NCBI GenBank assembly: GCA_030609325.1
Contig: JAUWCL010000003.1
Location: forward strand, 1-64,000
Source: Candidatus Krumholzibacteriota bacterium
Lineage (GTDB): Bacteria; Krumholzibacteriota; Krumholzibacteriia; Krumholzibacteriales; Krumholzibacteriaceae
Direction: 5' to 3'
DNA length: 64,000 nt
Position 1 is the first letter of the stretch. Each line of letters opens with the position of its first letter. This document shows, piece by piece, positions 53,842-63,025 of this stretch. A program made the position numbers and the translations under genes. The notes under the pieces are model-generated. The model searched no databases. It was not told the DNA's origin and worked only from the letters and a program-made list of their open reading frames with translations.

Positions 53842-55806
53842 TCAGTCGGAATCCTTGAGTACCGAATACTTTCTCTCGCTCCTGAAGGGTTTGAACTCCT
53901 CTCCCCCGCCCTGGAAGAACTTCCCGAAGAACTCGAGGTACTGCAGCCTCGCCGAATGGACGAAGGAGCCGAGGGTGTTTACGGCAAGATTGAACGCGTG
54001 GCCGCCGATGAGTATGACGACCATCACCACGTAGCCGATGTAGTACGGCATCCCCTTGACCATCACCGCGATATCGTTGACGGCAAGGGCGATAGCGCTC
54101 GTCGCCAGTCCGAGGGCCAGCAGGCGGGCGTAAGAGAGGACATCTCCGAAGTAGCCGACGACGTCGTAGAACTTCACCAGCCCGCCGAAAAACTTCATGA
54201 CGGGGGATTTCTGCTTTCTGCCGCCCGTGACGAAAATCACAGCCGCCACGGCGACTGATACATACGTAGCGCCGCGCAGGACCGAAGGCGAAACCTGCCC
54301 ACCGAGTATTCCGGCGTATCCGAGCGGAGCGAGCGCGGCGATGAATACAATCCAGGCGAGATCGTCAAAGAGGGCGTCGGCGACCAGCCCCGCCCTGAGA
54401 TTCGCCCTCATCCTCACCCCGATCCCGAAGAGAATATGGACGATCCCGATGAAGAACGAGATGTTCAGCATCTTCATCGGTTCCTCGAGAGGATCGATCA
54501 GAACGAAGGGCCGCAGCCATCCGGGAAAAGAGTCGATGCCGAGGCCGAAGATCCCCCCGGCGATTATGCCGACAACCGCGGTAACCAGTCCGCCGGCGAA
54601 GAGGAGGTTGAACAGCTTTCTCACACCGCCCTTCGGCTTGAACTTCAGCAGGGCTAACGAGGAGAGCGCCGCCAGAGTGAGACCGTATCCGGCGTCGGTC
54701 AGACACATCGCGAAGAAGAGGATGAAGAAGGGCGCGAGCAGCGGGGTCGGATCGTCCTCCCTGTAGCCCGGCCTGCCGTAGAGGGTCGTGACGAACTCGC
54801 ACGGCCTTGTGACGGCAATGTTGTCGAGGTGGATCGGCGGCTCCTCGTCGTCGAGCGGCTCCCTGAACGATACCTCGACCTCGCCGAATCTCTCGCCAAG
54901 CTCCCTGACGAGCCAGGGCCTGTCGAGCGCCCTTACCCATCCCTCTATCAGGAAGGTCGAGTCGGTCGTCGACATGCGGTTATCGACCTCCTCGAGGCCG
55001 ATCTCTTCCCTGTAATAATCGGACAGTATCCGCAGATCGTCGCTCGAGCCTGCGAGGCGCTTCGCCTCTTCATCCGATTCGCCGGCATCCCTTTCGTATT
55101 CCGGCCAGCTCGCCTTTTCCTTCTCTATGATCTCCGAAGGCGTTCCCTCGAGCCCTTCGAAGGAGCTCATCGAACCGCCTCTCTCCTTGAGCATGACACC
55201 GAGTTCCTCGGTGTCGCCGTCCGATACGATCACGGCGACGTACCTCCTGCCCCCCGTGGAAGCGGCAGTCTCGAGGACGGCAAGCGGAAAAGCCTCCACT
55301 GCATCTTCGAGGATGCCGGCGGCTGTCTTTTCGGGGAAGGACCAGAACTCGACGGTGTAGTCCCCCGCGCGCAGAGCCTCCATCGGGACGTCGAGTCCCT
55401 TCCAGGGCTCGAGAAACGAGACAAGGCCCCTGCTCCGGGCCAGGTCGTCCCTCGCCGACCGCGAGTCTGCCTGCAGGCCTGCACAGTGGTCCGAAAACTC
55501 CATGACAGAGACCCGCCGGGCAAGCTCGACCGACTCCTCGTCACTCGTCCCGAGTGGGCCGGCGGAGACTCTCTCGAAGAAGGATCTCGGTGTCTCGTAC
55601 GCGGAGAGGAATTCGAGTGCATTCTCGGCGTTCTCCAGGCCGGCCTCGAGATCCCTGGAGGGCTCGAACGCAGCGGCCTCGGCACCACCACCCGCCTCCG
55701 AAGCGGCGACCTCTACCACGCCCCTGACGCGCAGGTACTTCTTGAGATCATCCTTGATGGAAGAATGCCCCAGCAGCTGCATCTTCAACATGCGGCTGAC
55801 AGCCAA
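53842..55806 (-). CDS. ntpI: V/A-type ATPase subunit I (a-like)
   Basis: The 654-residue stator subunit supplies the ion half-channels. The N-terminal cytosolic arm (residues 1-330) carries coiled coils. The C-terminal part has about eight helices, with PTPLLAPFFILFFAMCLTDAGYGL, FPGWLRPFVLIDPLEEPMKMLNISFFIGIVHILFGIGVRMRANL, DVLSYARLLALGLATSAIA and GHAFNLAVNTLGSFVHSARLQYLEFFGKFF, the last two blocks being the most conserved in the family. The start is TTG 55806 behind GGGAGGA. It follows the H/G subunit by 21 bp. Confidence 0.96.
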   Translation of the reverse strand: MAVSRMLKMQLLGHSSIKDDLKKYLRVRGVVEVAASEAGGGAEAAAFEPSRDLEAGLENAENALEFLSAYETPRSFFERVSAGPLGTSDEESVELARRVSVMEFSDHCAGLQADSRSARDDLARSRGLVSFLEPWKGLDVPMEALRAGDYTVEFWSFPEKTAAGILEDAVEAFPLAVLETAASTGGRRYVAVIVSDGDTEELGVMLKERGGSMSSFEGLEGTPSEIIEKEKASWPEYERDAGESDEEAKRLAGSSDDLRILSDYYREEIGLEEVDNRMSTTDSTFLIEGWVRALDRPWLVRELGERFGEVEVSFREPLDDEEPPIHLDNIAVTRPCEFVTTLYGRPGYREDDPTPLLAPFFILFFAMCLTDAGYGLTLAALSSLALLKFKPKGGVRKLFNLLFAGGLVTAVVGIIAGGIFGLGIDSFPGWLRPFVLIDPLEEPMKMLNISFFIGIVHILFGIGVRMRANLRAGLVADALFDDLAWIVFIAALAPLGYAGILGGQVSPSVLRGATYVSVAVAAVIFVTGGRKQKSPVMKFFGGLVKFYDVVGYFGDVLSYARLLALGLATSAIALAVNDIAVMVKGMPYYIGYVVMVVILIGGHAFNLAVNTLGSFVHSARLQYLEFFGKFFQGGGEEFKPFRSERKYSVLKDSD

Positions 55807-55827
55807 CTTCGTTCCTCCCGGTCTCGA

Positions 55828-56145
55828 TCAGATGCCCTGTCTGAAGATGCGGATGATGAGCTCCAGCGCCTTGTCCCTTTTGCGTCCGGCCGCCTCGTCG
55901 AGCGCCGTAGACACCTTCGCGCTCTCTGCCCGGAGCGCCTCGATTTCTTTCTCGGCCTCCTGCTTCGCCCCGGCCGTCATCGAGCGCCTCAGCTCGTTCC
56001 CGCTTATCTTCGTATCCTCGATCAGCTTCTCGCCCTCGGCGCGCGTCTTCTCGAGAAGAAGCTCTGCTTCCCTCGCGGTCTCCTCGAGACGCCTGCGCGC
56101 CTCTCCTTCCTTCGCGCGGATGGCATCGAGATGCTTTTCGACCAT
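55828..56145 (-). CDS. V/A-type ATPase subunit H/G (peripheral stalk)
   Basis: A 105-residue protein, nearly all a charged coiled coil (RAKEGEARRRLEETAREAELLLEKTRAEGEKLIEDTK...), ending in KALELIIRIFRQGI. I place the start at ATG 56145 with CGGGAG upstream; the longer reading from 56292 adds Pro/Gly-rich sequence unlike the family. It forms the peripheral stalk with E. As first gene of the operon it matches the order H-I-K-E-C-F-A-B-D of other bacterial and archaeal sets. Confidence 0.85.
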   Translation of the reverse strand: MVEKHLDAIRAKEGEARRRLEETAREAELLLEKTRAEGEKLIEDTKISGNELRRSMTAGAKQEAEKEIEALRAESAKVSTALDEAAGRKRDKALELIIRIFRQGI

Positions 56146-56462
56146 GATATGCTCCCGTTTGTTTTCGATGGTTTTTCCGGGTCCGCCATCGGGCCCCGGA
56201 AATTCGTCCCTGAGCGGCGCACCCCGGCACCGTAAATCAGGGGTTGATATATTAATACATTCGGGATGCCGTCCCAAGTAAAATACAGCCATTCCCGGAA
56301 AAATCCGGATCGCTGCAGAACCTGAAACCCCGTTTCTTCAGAACGGACAGCCAGCTCAGCCCCGCCTGCGCGGCGTCGAGCACGAGGAACTCGAATCATC
56401 GCCCCTCTCCTTTTCTGAGGCCATATTGTACACCATGCCGGCCGGACATTCGAAAACAACCC

Positions 56463-56491
56463 TTTACAAGATCGCGAATCCCGCGTATACT
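56463..56491 (+). promoter_or_regulatory. Promoter of the TrpR-like gene
   Basis: TTTACA (56463-56468) and TATACT (56486-56491) are exactly 17 bp apart, each 5 of 6 to consensus. The predicted start near 56498 falls inside the dyad that begins at 56492, so a bound protein would block initiation. The leader to the GTG at 56700 would be about 200 nt. Confidence 0.6.
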
Positions 56492-56528
56492 GTTTCTATC
56501 AATAGAAACAGTTTCTATTGATAGAAAC
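56492..56528. promoter_or_regulatory. Perfect 37-bp dyad, probable operator
   Basis: GTTTCTATCAATAGAAAC (56492-56509), a single A (56510), then GTTTCTATTGATAGAAAC (56511-56528). The second is the exact reverse complement of the first, and each is itself an 8-bp inverted repeat around a 2-bp centre; the first extends to 10-bp arms (56490-56511). The two centres are 19 bp apart. The position over the start site of the TrpR-like gene suggests a tandem repressor site. Confidence 0.75.
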
Positions 56529-56699
56529 AAACGCGGTGCCACCTGATATCCAGAACCTTGATATCGGAGTCACATTACCGCTATGGCTCAAAGGGCCGTT
56601 CGCACCCCTCCGGATGATACGGCTCTCCCAGGTCCCGTCATATGCGAGTGCCTGCAGCGGAACGGTGGCTCCGATTTCTCTTCCATGGAGGCCGGAGAG

Positions 56700-56975
56700 G
56701 TGAAAGTAACAGACAGGCTTGTACGGGTCTTCTGCTCCATAGACGATCCGCGGACGATGAAGAAGTTCATGAAGGAGCTCTTCAGCCCCTCCGAGATTGA
56801 GGATATCTCCAAGCGATGGAAGGTCATGGAAATGCTCAAGCGCGGTGTTTCCCAGCGCTCTATCGCCACGAAGCTCGGCGTGAGCCTCTGCAAGATCACC
56901 AGGGGATCGAAGATGCTGAAGACCGGCGGATCTGTAACGAACCGTATTCTCGATGAGCAGACCGCGAGGCGCTGA
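56700..56975 (+). CDS. TrpR-family transcriptional regulator
   Basis: A 91-residue protein starting at GTG 56700, 8 nt after GGAGG. The TrpR fold is clear: helices around DDPRTMKKFMKELFSPSEIEDISKRWKVMEML, then the helix-turn-helix KRGVSQRSIATKLGVSLCKITRGSKMLK, where SQR...LG...ITRGS..LK matches the E. coli Trp repressor closely as recalled. Whether it binds tryptophan cannot be told, and no trp genes are in the window. Earlier starts at 56583 or 56685 lack a ribosome-binding site. The dyad at its promoter suggests self-repression. Its stop lies 11 bp from the end of converging oppF. Confidence 0.85.
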   Translation: MKVTDRLVRVFCSIDDPRTMKKFMKELFSPSEIEDISKRWKVMEMLKRGVSQRSIATKLGVSLCKITRGSKMLKTGGSVTNRILDEQTARR

Positions 56976-56986
56976 ACGGCGCCGAT

Positions 56987-57949
56987 CTAATCCACATGCA
57001 GCCAGCACGCAGCGCATCGCCCGGGCGAGACTTCCCTGAGCCGCGGGGTTTCCGCACTGCAGCGGCCGAACGCCTTCGGGCACCTCGTATGGAACGCGCA
57101 CCCCGCAGGGATGTCGACGGGACTCGGCACGTCGCCGCTTATCGCCACCCTCACCCTGTCACCCGGCTTCGCCGAGGGGATCGACGCGAGCAGCCCCTCT
57201 GTGTATGGATGAAGGGGTGAAGAAAAAAGTTCCACCGCCGGACCGGACTCGACGATCCGGCCGAGGTACATCACCGAGATACGGTCACTCACATGCTCGA
57301 CGACGCCGAGATCATGCGCGACGAAGAGATAGGTAAGTCCGAGATCGCTCTGGAGGTCGGCGAGGAGATTGATTATCTGTGCCTGGACCGATACGTCCAG
57401 CGCGGAGACAGGCTCGTCGGCCACGACGATGTCCGGTTCCACGGCCAGGGCCCGCGCTATCCCTATCCTCTGCCTCTGCCCTCCCGAGAACTCGTGCGGG
57501 TACCTCGAATACGCCGTCCGCGGAAGCCCGACCTTGTCGAGAAGCTCGCCGACCCGCCTTTCCACATCGGCGCCCCTTGCCAGTTTGTGTATCTTTATAC
57601 CCTCCGCGATCGTGCTGCCCGCAGTCAGCCTCGGGTTGAGGGAGGAGTACGGGTCCTGGAAGATCATCTGGATCTTCCTGCGCGCCCTGCGCAGTTCCCT
57701 GCCCCTGAGGGCGAAAAAATCGGTCCCGTCTATCTCGAGCGTCCCTTCGGTCGGCTCCTCGAGCCTGAGGAGCAGGCGCGCCAGTGTACTCTTGCCGCAG
57801 CCCGATTCTCCGACCAGCCCGAGGGTCATTCCCTTTCTGAGCTCGATATCGACGCCGTCGACCGCCCTGACCAGCTGCCTGCCTCGCAGGAAAAGCCCTC
57901 CCTGGCTCCTGTAGTACTTCTTCAGCCCCTTCGCGACAAGAATACTCAT
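56987..57949 (-). CDS. oppF: Peptide ABC transporter ATPase, OppF/DppF type
   Basis: A 320-residue ATPase. The start is ATG 57949, overlapping the oppD stop by 4 bp (ATGA). Walker A is GESGCGKST, the Q-loop is [11 protein letters not shown], the signature is [15 protein letters not shown], and Walker B is [19 protein letters not shown]. The Opp C-terminal extension has [12 protein letters not shown] and a four-cysteine cluster ([15 protein letters not shown], then CAACWL). The earlier [15 protein letters not shown] is typical of the F subunit. No binding protein is encoded in this operon. Confidence 0.95.
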   Translation of the reverse strand: MSILVAKGLKKYYRSQGGLFLRGRQLVRAVDGVDIELRKGMTLGLVGESGCGKSTLARLLLRLEEPTEGTLEIDGTDFFALRGRELRRARRKIQMIFQDPYSSLNPRLTAGSTIAEGIKIHKLARGADVERRVGELLDKVGLPRTAYSRYPHEFSGGQRQRIGIARALAVEPDIVVADEPVSALDVSVQAQIINLLADLQSDLGLTYLFVAHDLGVVEHVSDRISVMYLGRIVESGPAVELFSSPLHPYTEGLLASIPSAKPGDRVRVAISGDVPSPVDIPAGCAFHTRCPKAFGRCSAETPRLREVSPGRCAACWLHVD

Positions 57950-58923
57950 CCGTCGCCCCCCTCGCAGAGCCAGCACCTCGCCAGGCGGCCGCCGGGAAGA
58001 TCGAAGAGCGGAGGTTCTGTGGCACATTTTTCGAATCTCGCCTGGCACCGGTCGCTGAACCTGCATCCTTCGGGGAGATCGAGCGGATCGGGTACGTTGC
58101 CGGGGATCATCGGCAATCTCTCGAGTCTCCGGCCGAGCCTCGGGAGCGAATCGATGAGCCCCTTCGTGTACGGGTGCGCCGGCGAACCGAAGAGCTCCTC
58201 CACCGGCGATTCCTCGACCACTGCCCCCGCGTACATCACGACGACCCGGTCGACCATCTGCGCGACGACGGCCAGATCGTGCGTGATGAGAAGGATCGCC
58301 ATGTTCCTGCCAACGCGCAGCTCGGCGAGGAGCTCGATGATCTGAGCCTGGACCGAGACATCGAGCGCCGTCGACGGCTCATCGGCGATAAGGAGCTTCG
58401 GCTGGCAGCTGAGCGCCATCGCGATCATCACCCTCTGCCTCATTCCCCCGCTCATCTGGTGGGGATAGCTGCTGTAGCGCTTCTCCGGATCGGGCATCCT
58501 GACGAGCCGGAGCATCTCGATTGTTTTTTCCTTCGACTTCCGGCGGCCGAGCTTCTGGTGGAGGGCTATCGCCTCCCTTATCTGCTCTCCACAGGTGAAG
58601 ACGGGATTGAGGCTGCTCAGCGGCTCCTGGAAGATAATCGATATCTCGTTGCCCCTGACCTTCCTCATCTCCTTCTCGCTCAGACCGAGGAGGTCCCTCC
58701 CCTCGAAGAGGATGCTCCCTCCCTCGATCCGTCCGGGGGGATCGGTCACCAGTCTCATTATCGAGAGGGCCGTAACGCTTTTGCCGCATCCCGACTCGCC
58801 GACCAGCCCGACCGTCTCTCCGCGCCCGACGGTGAAGCTCACGCCGTCTACCGCCCTGGCCGTCCCGGCTTCTGTGCGGAATACCGTTCTCAGATCCTCT
58901 ATCTTCAGGAGCTCTTCCGGCAT
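57946..58923 (-). CDS. oppD: Peptide ABC transporter ATPase, OppD/DppD type
   Basis: A 325-residue ATPase pairing with OppF. It reads [22 protein letters not shown], Walker [22 protein letters not shown], signature [15 protein letters not shown] and Walker [20 protein letters not shown]. The C-terminal part has [15 protein letters not shown] and Cys-rich [15 protein letters not shown]. The MSGGMRQRV form and the Thr in EPSTALD are typical of D subunits. It lies 16 bp after oppC and overlaps oppF. Confidence 0.96.
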   Translation of the reverse strand: MPEELLKIEDLRTVFRTEAGTARAVDGVSFTVGRGETVGLVGESGCGKSVTALSIMRLVTDPPGRIEGGSILFEGRDLLGLSEKEMRKVRGNEISIIFQEPLSSLNPVFTCGEQIREAIALHQKLGRRKSKEKTIEMLRLVRMPDPEKRYSSYPHQMSGGMRQRVMIAMALSCQPKLLIADEPSTALDVSVQAQIIELLAELRVGRNMAILLITHDLAVVAQMVDRVVVMYAGAVVEESPVEELFGSPAHPYTKGLIDSLPRLGRRLERLPMIPGNVPDPLDLPEGCRFSDRCQARFEKCATEPPLFDLPGGRLARCWLCEGGDG

Positions 58924-58939
58924 ATTCCTCCTCTGCCCT

Positions 58940-59797
58940 CTATGTGAACTGCACCGGGTCGAACGAGTCTCTCAGGCCATCGCCGAGGAGATTGTACCCG
59001 ACCACTGTAACAACAATCGCCAGACCGGGAAAGGTCGAAACCCACCAGGCGTCGAGCAGCACCTCGCGTCCCTCGTAGACCATCTGCCCCCAGCTCGGCG
59101 TCGGGGGCGGGACGCCGAGGCCGAGAAAGCTCAGGGCCGCCTCGACGAGTATGATCAGGCCTATCTTCAGCGTCGCCGAAACAATTATCACGGTGAGAAC
59201 ATTGGGGATGAGATGACGAAGAACGATACGCCTGCTCCCCGCTCCGAGCGCCTCGACCGCACTGACAAACTCCCTGCCCCTCAGTGACAGGATCTGCCCG
59301 CGCACCAGGCGGGCCGTGCCCATCCATCCCGTCGCGCCGAGCAGGATCGTAACGAGCAGGAAGCTCCTCGAGAAGAGGGCTATGCACGTCAGCATCAGGA
59401 AGAGCCTCGGGATCGACATCAGCGCGTCGACCATCCTCATCAGCACGGCATCGACGATCCCGCCGGTATACCCTGCGACCGATCCTACTATCGAGCCGAG
59501 GACGACGGATATCGTAACGGCAAGGAAGCTCACCGTCAGCGATATCCTCGAGCCGTAGATCAACCTCGTCAGGACATCGCGCCCGAACTTGTCGGTGCCG
59601 AGGGGATGCTCCCTCGACGGCGGCTGGTGCCTCATCTCCGGCAGGTCGCCGTGGGAGACGGGATCGTACGGAGTCAGCACAGGGGCGAATATCGCGACGA
59701 GATAGAGCGCAAGGACCGTAACCGCTGCAGCCATCGCCAGAGGGTTTTTCCGGAACCTCGCCCATCCGGCCGACCAGAGGGACCTGCCTCCGCTCAT
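58940..59797 (-). CDS. oppC: Peptide ABC transporter permease, OppC type
   Basis: A 285-residue permease. [21 protein letters not shown] is the first helix, followed by [23 protein letters not shown]. The EAA loop is [45 protein letters not shown] and [13 protein letters not shown] complete the pattern. Its ATG at 59797 overlaps the oppB stop by 4 bp. Confidence 0.95.
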   Translation of the reverse strand: MSGGRSLWSAGWARFRKNPLAMAAAVTVLALYLVAIFAPVLTPYDPVSHGDLPEMRHQPPSREHPLGTDKFGRDVLTRLIYGSRISLTVSFLAVTISVVLGSIVGSVAGYTGGIVDAVLMRMVDALMSIPRLFLMLTCIALFSRSFLLVTILLGATGWMGTARLVRGQILSLRGREFVSAVEALGAGSRRIVLRHLIPNVLTVIIVSATLKIGLIILVEAALSFLGLGVPPPTPSWGQMVYEGREVLLDAWWVSTFPGLAIVVTVVGYNLLGDGLRDSFDPVQFT

Positions 59798-60777
59798 CGC
59801 TCCCCCTCCTCTCCGGAAAATGCGATCCTCGGATCGAGGAGCGCATAACCGAGATCAGCGAGGAGATTGCCCAGGATGACCATCACCGAGACGATGAAGT
59901 TGATCGCGAGGATAACGGGGTAATCCCTCGTGAATATCGACTCGACCATCAGCGATCCCATCCCGGGCCACGAGAATATCTTCTCCGTCACGACAGAGCC
60001 GCCGAGCAGGAACGGAATGCTCAGGCCGACGATCGTCACGATCGGTATCGCCGCGTTCCGGAAAGCGTGCTTCATCAGCACCGTACCCTCGGAGAGCCCC
60101 TTGGCGCGGGCCGTACGGACGTAATCGCGCCGCAGCTCGTCGAGCATACTGCCCCTCATGTAACGGGCCATGCCCGCCGCCGACGCCACTCCGAGCACGA
60201 ACGCCGGCAGGATGAGGTGGGCCGCCCTGTTGCGGAAGAGCTCCAGGGCGCCGAGGCTCAAGGCATCGATCGACTGCATGTGGGAAGACGGCAGCCAGCC
60301 GAGCTTCAGCGAGAAGAGCATTATCAGCATCAGGGCCAGCCAGAATGACGGGATCGAATATACGACGAGGGCGGCGAGCGTACCGACGCGGTCGAAGAGA
60401 GAGTTCTTCTTCGCCGCGGACGTGACCCCCAGGGCCACGCCGAGGATCATGTATACGGCCAGTGCCGCGACAGTCAGGCGCAGCGTGTTGGGAACGGCCC
60501 CGGCAAGAAGCTCCGAGACGGGGCGGTTGTACCTCAGGCTGATCCCGAAATCCCCCCGGGCGAAGTTCGAGATCCACCTCGCATACTGTTCCGGCACACT
60601 GCGGTCGAGGCCGAACTGCCTCCGCATCATCTCGACCGTCTCCGGGTCCATCTCCGGATCGTCGTACCTCGCCATGGGGTCGCCCGGAGCGAGATGCAGG
60701 AGAAAGAACGTGATGGTCAGGACCAGCCAGACGAGGAGGATCGACTGCCCGAGCCTTCCCGCGAAGTACCGCGCCAT
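59794..60777 (-). CDS. oppB: Peptide ABC transporter permease, OppB type
   Basis: A permease of 327 residues. It begins MARYFAGRLGQSILLVWLVLTITFFLL with PGDP soon after. It contains GDFGISLRYNRPV, the EAA loop RRDYVRTARAKGLSEGTVLMKHAFRNAAIPIV and FSWPGMGSLMVESIFTRDYPVI. I use the ATG at 60777, which shares its A with the TGA of the lipoate-ligase gene; a GTG one codon earlier is possible. The coupling to a metabolic gene upstream is unusual. Confidence 0.95.
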   Translation of the reverse strand: MARYFAGRLGQSILLVWLVLTITFFLLHLAPGDPMARYDDPEMDPETVEMMRRQFGLDRSVPEQYARWISNFARGDFGISLRYNRPVSELLAGAVPNTLRLTVAALAVYMILGVALGVTSAAKKNSLFDRVGTLAALVVYSIPSFWLALMLIMLFSLKLGWLPSSHMQSIDALSLGALELFRNRAAHLILPAFVLGVASAAGMARYMRGSMLDELRRDYVRTARAKGLSEGTVLMKHAFRNAAIPIVTIVGLSIPFLLGGSVVTEKIFSWPGMGSLMVESIFTRDYPVILAINFIVSVMVILGNLLADLGYALLDPRIAFSGEEGER

Positions 60778-61571
60778 CACCGTTCCACCTTTCCGGCATA
60801 AAACTCGGTCGCCTTCTCCGCCGCCGCTCCTTCAATCGCGGCCCGGACGGCTTCCGTAAGGACAAGCTCCTCCGGCTCCCCGCCGAAGCGCTCGCCGAAC
60901 CGATCCACTATGTGGCCGCGCAGCTCCTTTTCCTTTCCGGGTTCCCCCGTCTCGGCCTCGACCGTCGTAATCATCCCGGCAAGTCCCCTCCATCCACCGC
61001 GCAGGTACCGTTCTATCCTCTCGGAGCCGCTGCGGAGCAGTATCGATCCGTGCTGTATGAACGCCCGGCCTGTCCTCCTCTGCGCGCTCCCCGAGATCTT
61101 CCTTCCTCCGGCCGTTATCTCGTGTCTGCTCGTCGAGACGAGGCAGGGTGACGACATCGCGCTCTCACCGCTTCCGTGCCGAACTCCCCCTATCTCCGCT
61201 GTAACGCTGGCGGAACGGAGCGCCGAAACGATCACCCCGGCTATGGCGAGGAAGGTATCGGCAAGCCCCTGCCCGAACGGCGGGCCGAGGGGTGCGGTCA
61301 CCGAATAGGTCAGCTCTCCGTCGTGCAGGAGAGCCCTTCCACCCGTTATTCTCCTGACGACATCGAGCCCGGCCACCGCGGCCGCCGCCATGTCTATCGC
61401 ACATTCCGCATCCTGGTGGTAACCGATCGTTATCGCCGGCGGGCGAAAAGAATAAAGACGAAGCACCGGGGCCCCGCCTTCGTTTTCAGATCTTTTCAGC
61501 AGAAACTCATCGACGGCCATGTTGCTCGCGCCGCTCGCCGGCTTGTCGTCGATCAGGAACCATCCCGCCAT
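60777..61571 (-). CDS. Lipoate-protein ligase family protein (LplA/LipM-like)
   Basis: A 264-residue protein of the biotin/lipoate ligase fold. The family motif RRITGGRALLHDGELTYS binds the acyl/adenylate group. ISGSAQRR with Lys in GRKISGSAQRRTG is the catalytic lysine stretch, and a Cys precedes it in SSPCLVSTSRHE, as in LipM octanoyltransferases. So either lipoate ligation or octanoyl transfer is possible. The likely target is GcvH, since gcvPB lies directly upstream and the start overlaps its stop by one base. GGGGAGG precedes the ATG at 61571. The usual LplA C-terminal domain is reduced. Confidence 0.88.
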   Translation of the reverse strand: MAGWFLIDDKPASGASNMAVDEFLLKRSENEGGAPVLRLYSFRPPAITIGYHQDAECAIDMAAAAVAGLDVVRRITGGRALLHDGELTYSVTAPLGPPFGQGLADTFLAIAGVIVSALRSASVTAEIGGVRHGSGESAMSSPCLVSTSRHEITAGGRKISGSAQRRTGRAFIQHGSILLRSGSERIERYLRGGWRGLAGMITTVEAETGEPGKEKELRGHIVDRFGERFGGEPEELVLTEAVRAAIEGAAAEKATEFYAGKVER

Positions 61572-63025
61572 CAGGCCTCCCCGGGCATGCATTCCTCGCC
61601 GGGCCAGCAGAGCTCCGGGCTGCGGGCCGCAGATGCCTCGTCGAGACGCCTCACCGGCGTCGTCACCGGCGCCTCGTGGAGGATCTCCGGATCCTCTTCG
61701 GCCTCTTTCGCTATCGCCGCCATCACATCGGCGAAATGGTCGAGGGTCTCCTTCTTCTCCGTCTCGACGGGCTCAATCATGAGAGCCTCCTCGACGATAA
61801 GGGGGAAGTAGACCGTCGGGGCGTGAAGGCCGTAGTCGAGGAGACGCTTGGCCACGTCGACCGTCTTCACCCCGAACTTCTTGAGGTTTCTCCCCGATGC
61901 GACGAACTCGTGCATGCATCGGCCGGGATACTTGATATCGTAGTGTGGCTCGACCTTTTTCATCAGGTAATTGGCGTTTATGATCGCGTTCTCCGAGGCC
62001 TCCCTGAGGCCCTCGCCGCCAAGCGCCTTGATGTAGGCATATGCCTTGACGAAAACGTTGAAATTGCCGAACCACGGGTGGACCCTGCCGATCGATTCCC
62101 CGATATCCTCTTTCAGGGAAAACCGGCCGTTCTCCTTTACGATCCTCGGCACTGGAAGCAGCCCGGCGAGATGCTCGCGCACCCCGATCGGCCCCGACCC
62201 GGGTCCGCCCCCGCCGTGCGGGGTGGAGAATGTCTTATGAAGGTTCACGTGCATGATATCAACGCCTATCGCGCCCGGCCTGACGATCCCCAACAGGGCG
62301 TTCATGTTCGCGCCGTCCATATAGATCAGGGCGCCGGCGTCGTGGACGATCCTGATTATCCGCTCGATGTCCCTCTCGAACAGGCCGAGCGTGTTGGGCA
62401 GCGTCAGCATCAGCACGGCCGTGTCGCCGCCCGCCTCTCTCTCGAGCACCTCGGGATCGATGAGCCCCGCTTCGTTCGACGGTATCGTCTTCGGCGTAAA
62501 CCCGCAGATGACGACGCTCGCCGGGTTGGTGCCGTGCGCCGAATCGGGGACGAGAACTGTCTTCCTGTTCTCTCCCATGCGGCGGAACCAGTCCCTCGCG
62601 ATCATCATCCCGGTCAGCTCCCCGTGGGCGCCGGCGACGGGCTGCAGGCTGAACGCGCTCATCCCGCAGATCTCGCAGAGGTCCGACTCGAGCTCGTACA
62701 TCAACTCGAGCGCGCCCTGCACATCCTCCTCCGACTGGAGAGGATGGAGCCCGGTGAACCCGCCGAGTCCCGCCACCTCCTCATTGATTACGGGGTTGTA
62801 CTTCATCGTGCAGCTGCCGAGGGGATACATGCCTTTGTCTATGTGATAGTTCTTCGAGGCAAGCTCGACGAAGTGCCTGATCAGGTCCTGCTCGCCTATG
62901 CGGGGCAGGCCGATCTCTCCGCCGCGCGGACGCGCGAAACCGAGATCCTCGACGGGGCAGTCGTTCGCCGATATGAAGCTTCCGCTCTTTCCGGCCGTGC
63001 CTTTTTCGAATATCGTCGTGCTCAT
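61571..63025 (-). CDS. gcvPB: Glycine dehydrogenase (decarboxylating) subunit 2
   Basis: The PLP-bearing half of a split P-protein of the glycine cleavage system, 484 residues. Key marks are MYPLGSCTMKYNP, PVAGAHGELTGM, PDSAHGTNPASV, and the PLP lysine Lys264 in NLHKTFSTPHGGGGPG. HEFVASGRNLKKFGVKTVDVAKRLLDYGLHAPTVYFPLIV follows near the end. It decarboxylates glycine and passes the aminomethyl group to lipoyl-GcvH. The start at 63025 overlaps the gcvPA stop (ATGA). The terminal 30 or so residues are not conserved. Confidence 0.97.
   Translation of the reverse strand: MSTTIFEKGTAGKSGSFISANDCPVEDLGFARPRGGEIGLPRIGEQDLIRHFVELASKNYHIDKGMYPLGSCTMKYNPVINEEVAGLGGFTGLHPLQSEEDVQGALELMYELESDLCEICGMSAFSLQPVAGAHGELTGMMIARDWFRRMGENRKTVLVPDSAHGTNPASVVICGFTPKTIPSNEAGLIDPEVLEREAGGDTAVLMLTLPNTLGLFERDIERIIRIVHDAGALIYMDGANMNALLGIVRPGAIGVDIMHVNLHKTFSTPHGGGGPGSGPIGVREHLAGLLPVPRIVKENGRFSLKEDIGESIGRVHPWFGNFNVFVKAYAYIKALGGEGLREASENAIINANYLMKKVEPHYDIKYPGRCMHEFVASGRNLKKFGVKTVDVAKRLLDYGLHAPTVYFPLIVEEALMIEPVETEKKETLDHFADVMAAIAKEAEEDPEILHEAPVTTPVRRLDEASAARSPELCWPGEECMPGEA

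Larger units (their letters stand above)
56146..56699. other. 554-bp divergent control region
   Basis: The gap separates the minus-strand ATPase operon from the plus-strand TrpR-like gene. It holds the promoter at 56463-56491 and the dyad at 56492-56528. For the ATPase operon the best -10 is TACAAT (56430-56425, minus), without a fair -35; that would imply a leader of about 270 nt. I see no convincing gene. Open frames starting at 56518 and 56583 lack ribosome-binding sites. Confidence 0.5.

Noticed and set aside
56518-56703. A small plus-strand open frame of 61 codons between the dyad and the TrpR-like gene, considered as a leader peptide
   Set aside because: It lacks a ribosome-binding site, shows no run of Trp codons (only two), and no terminator/antiterminator pair follows.
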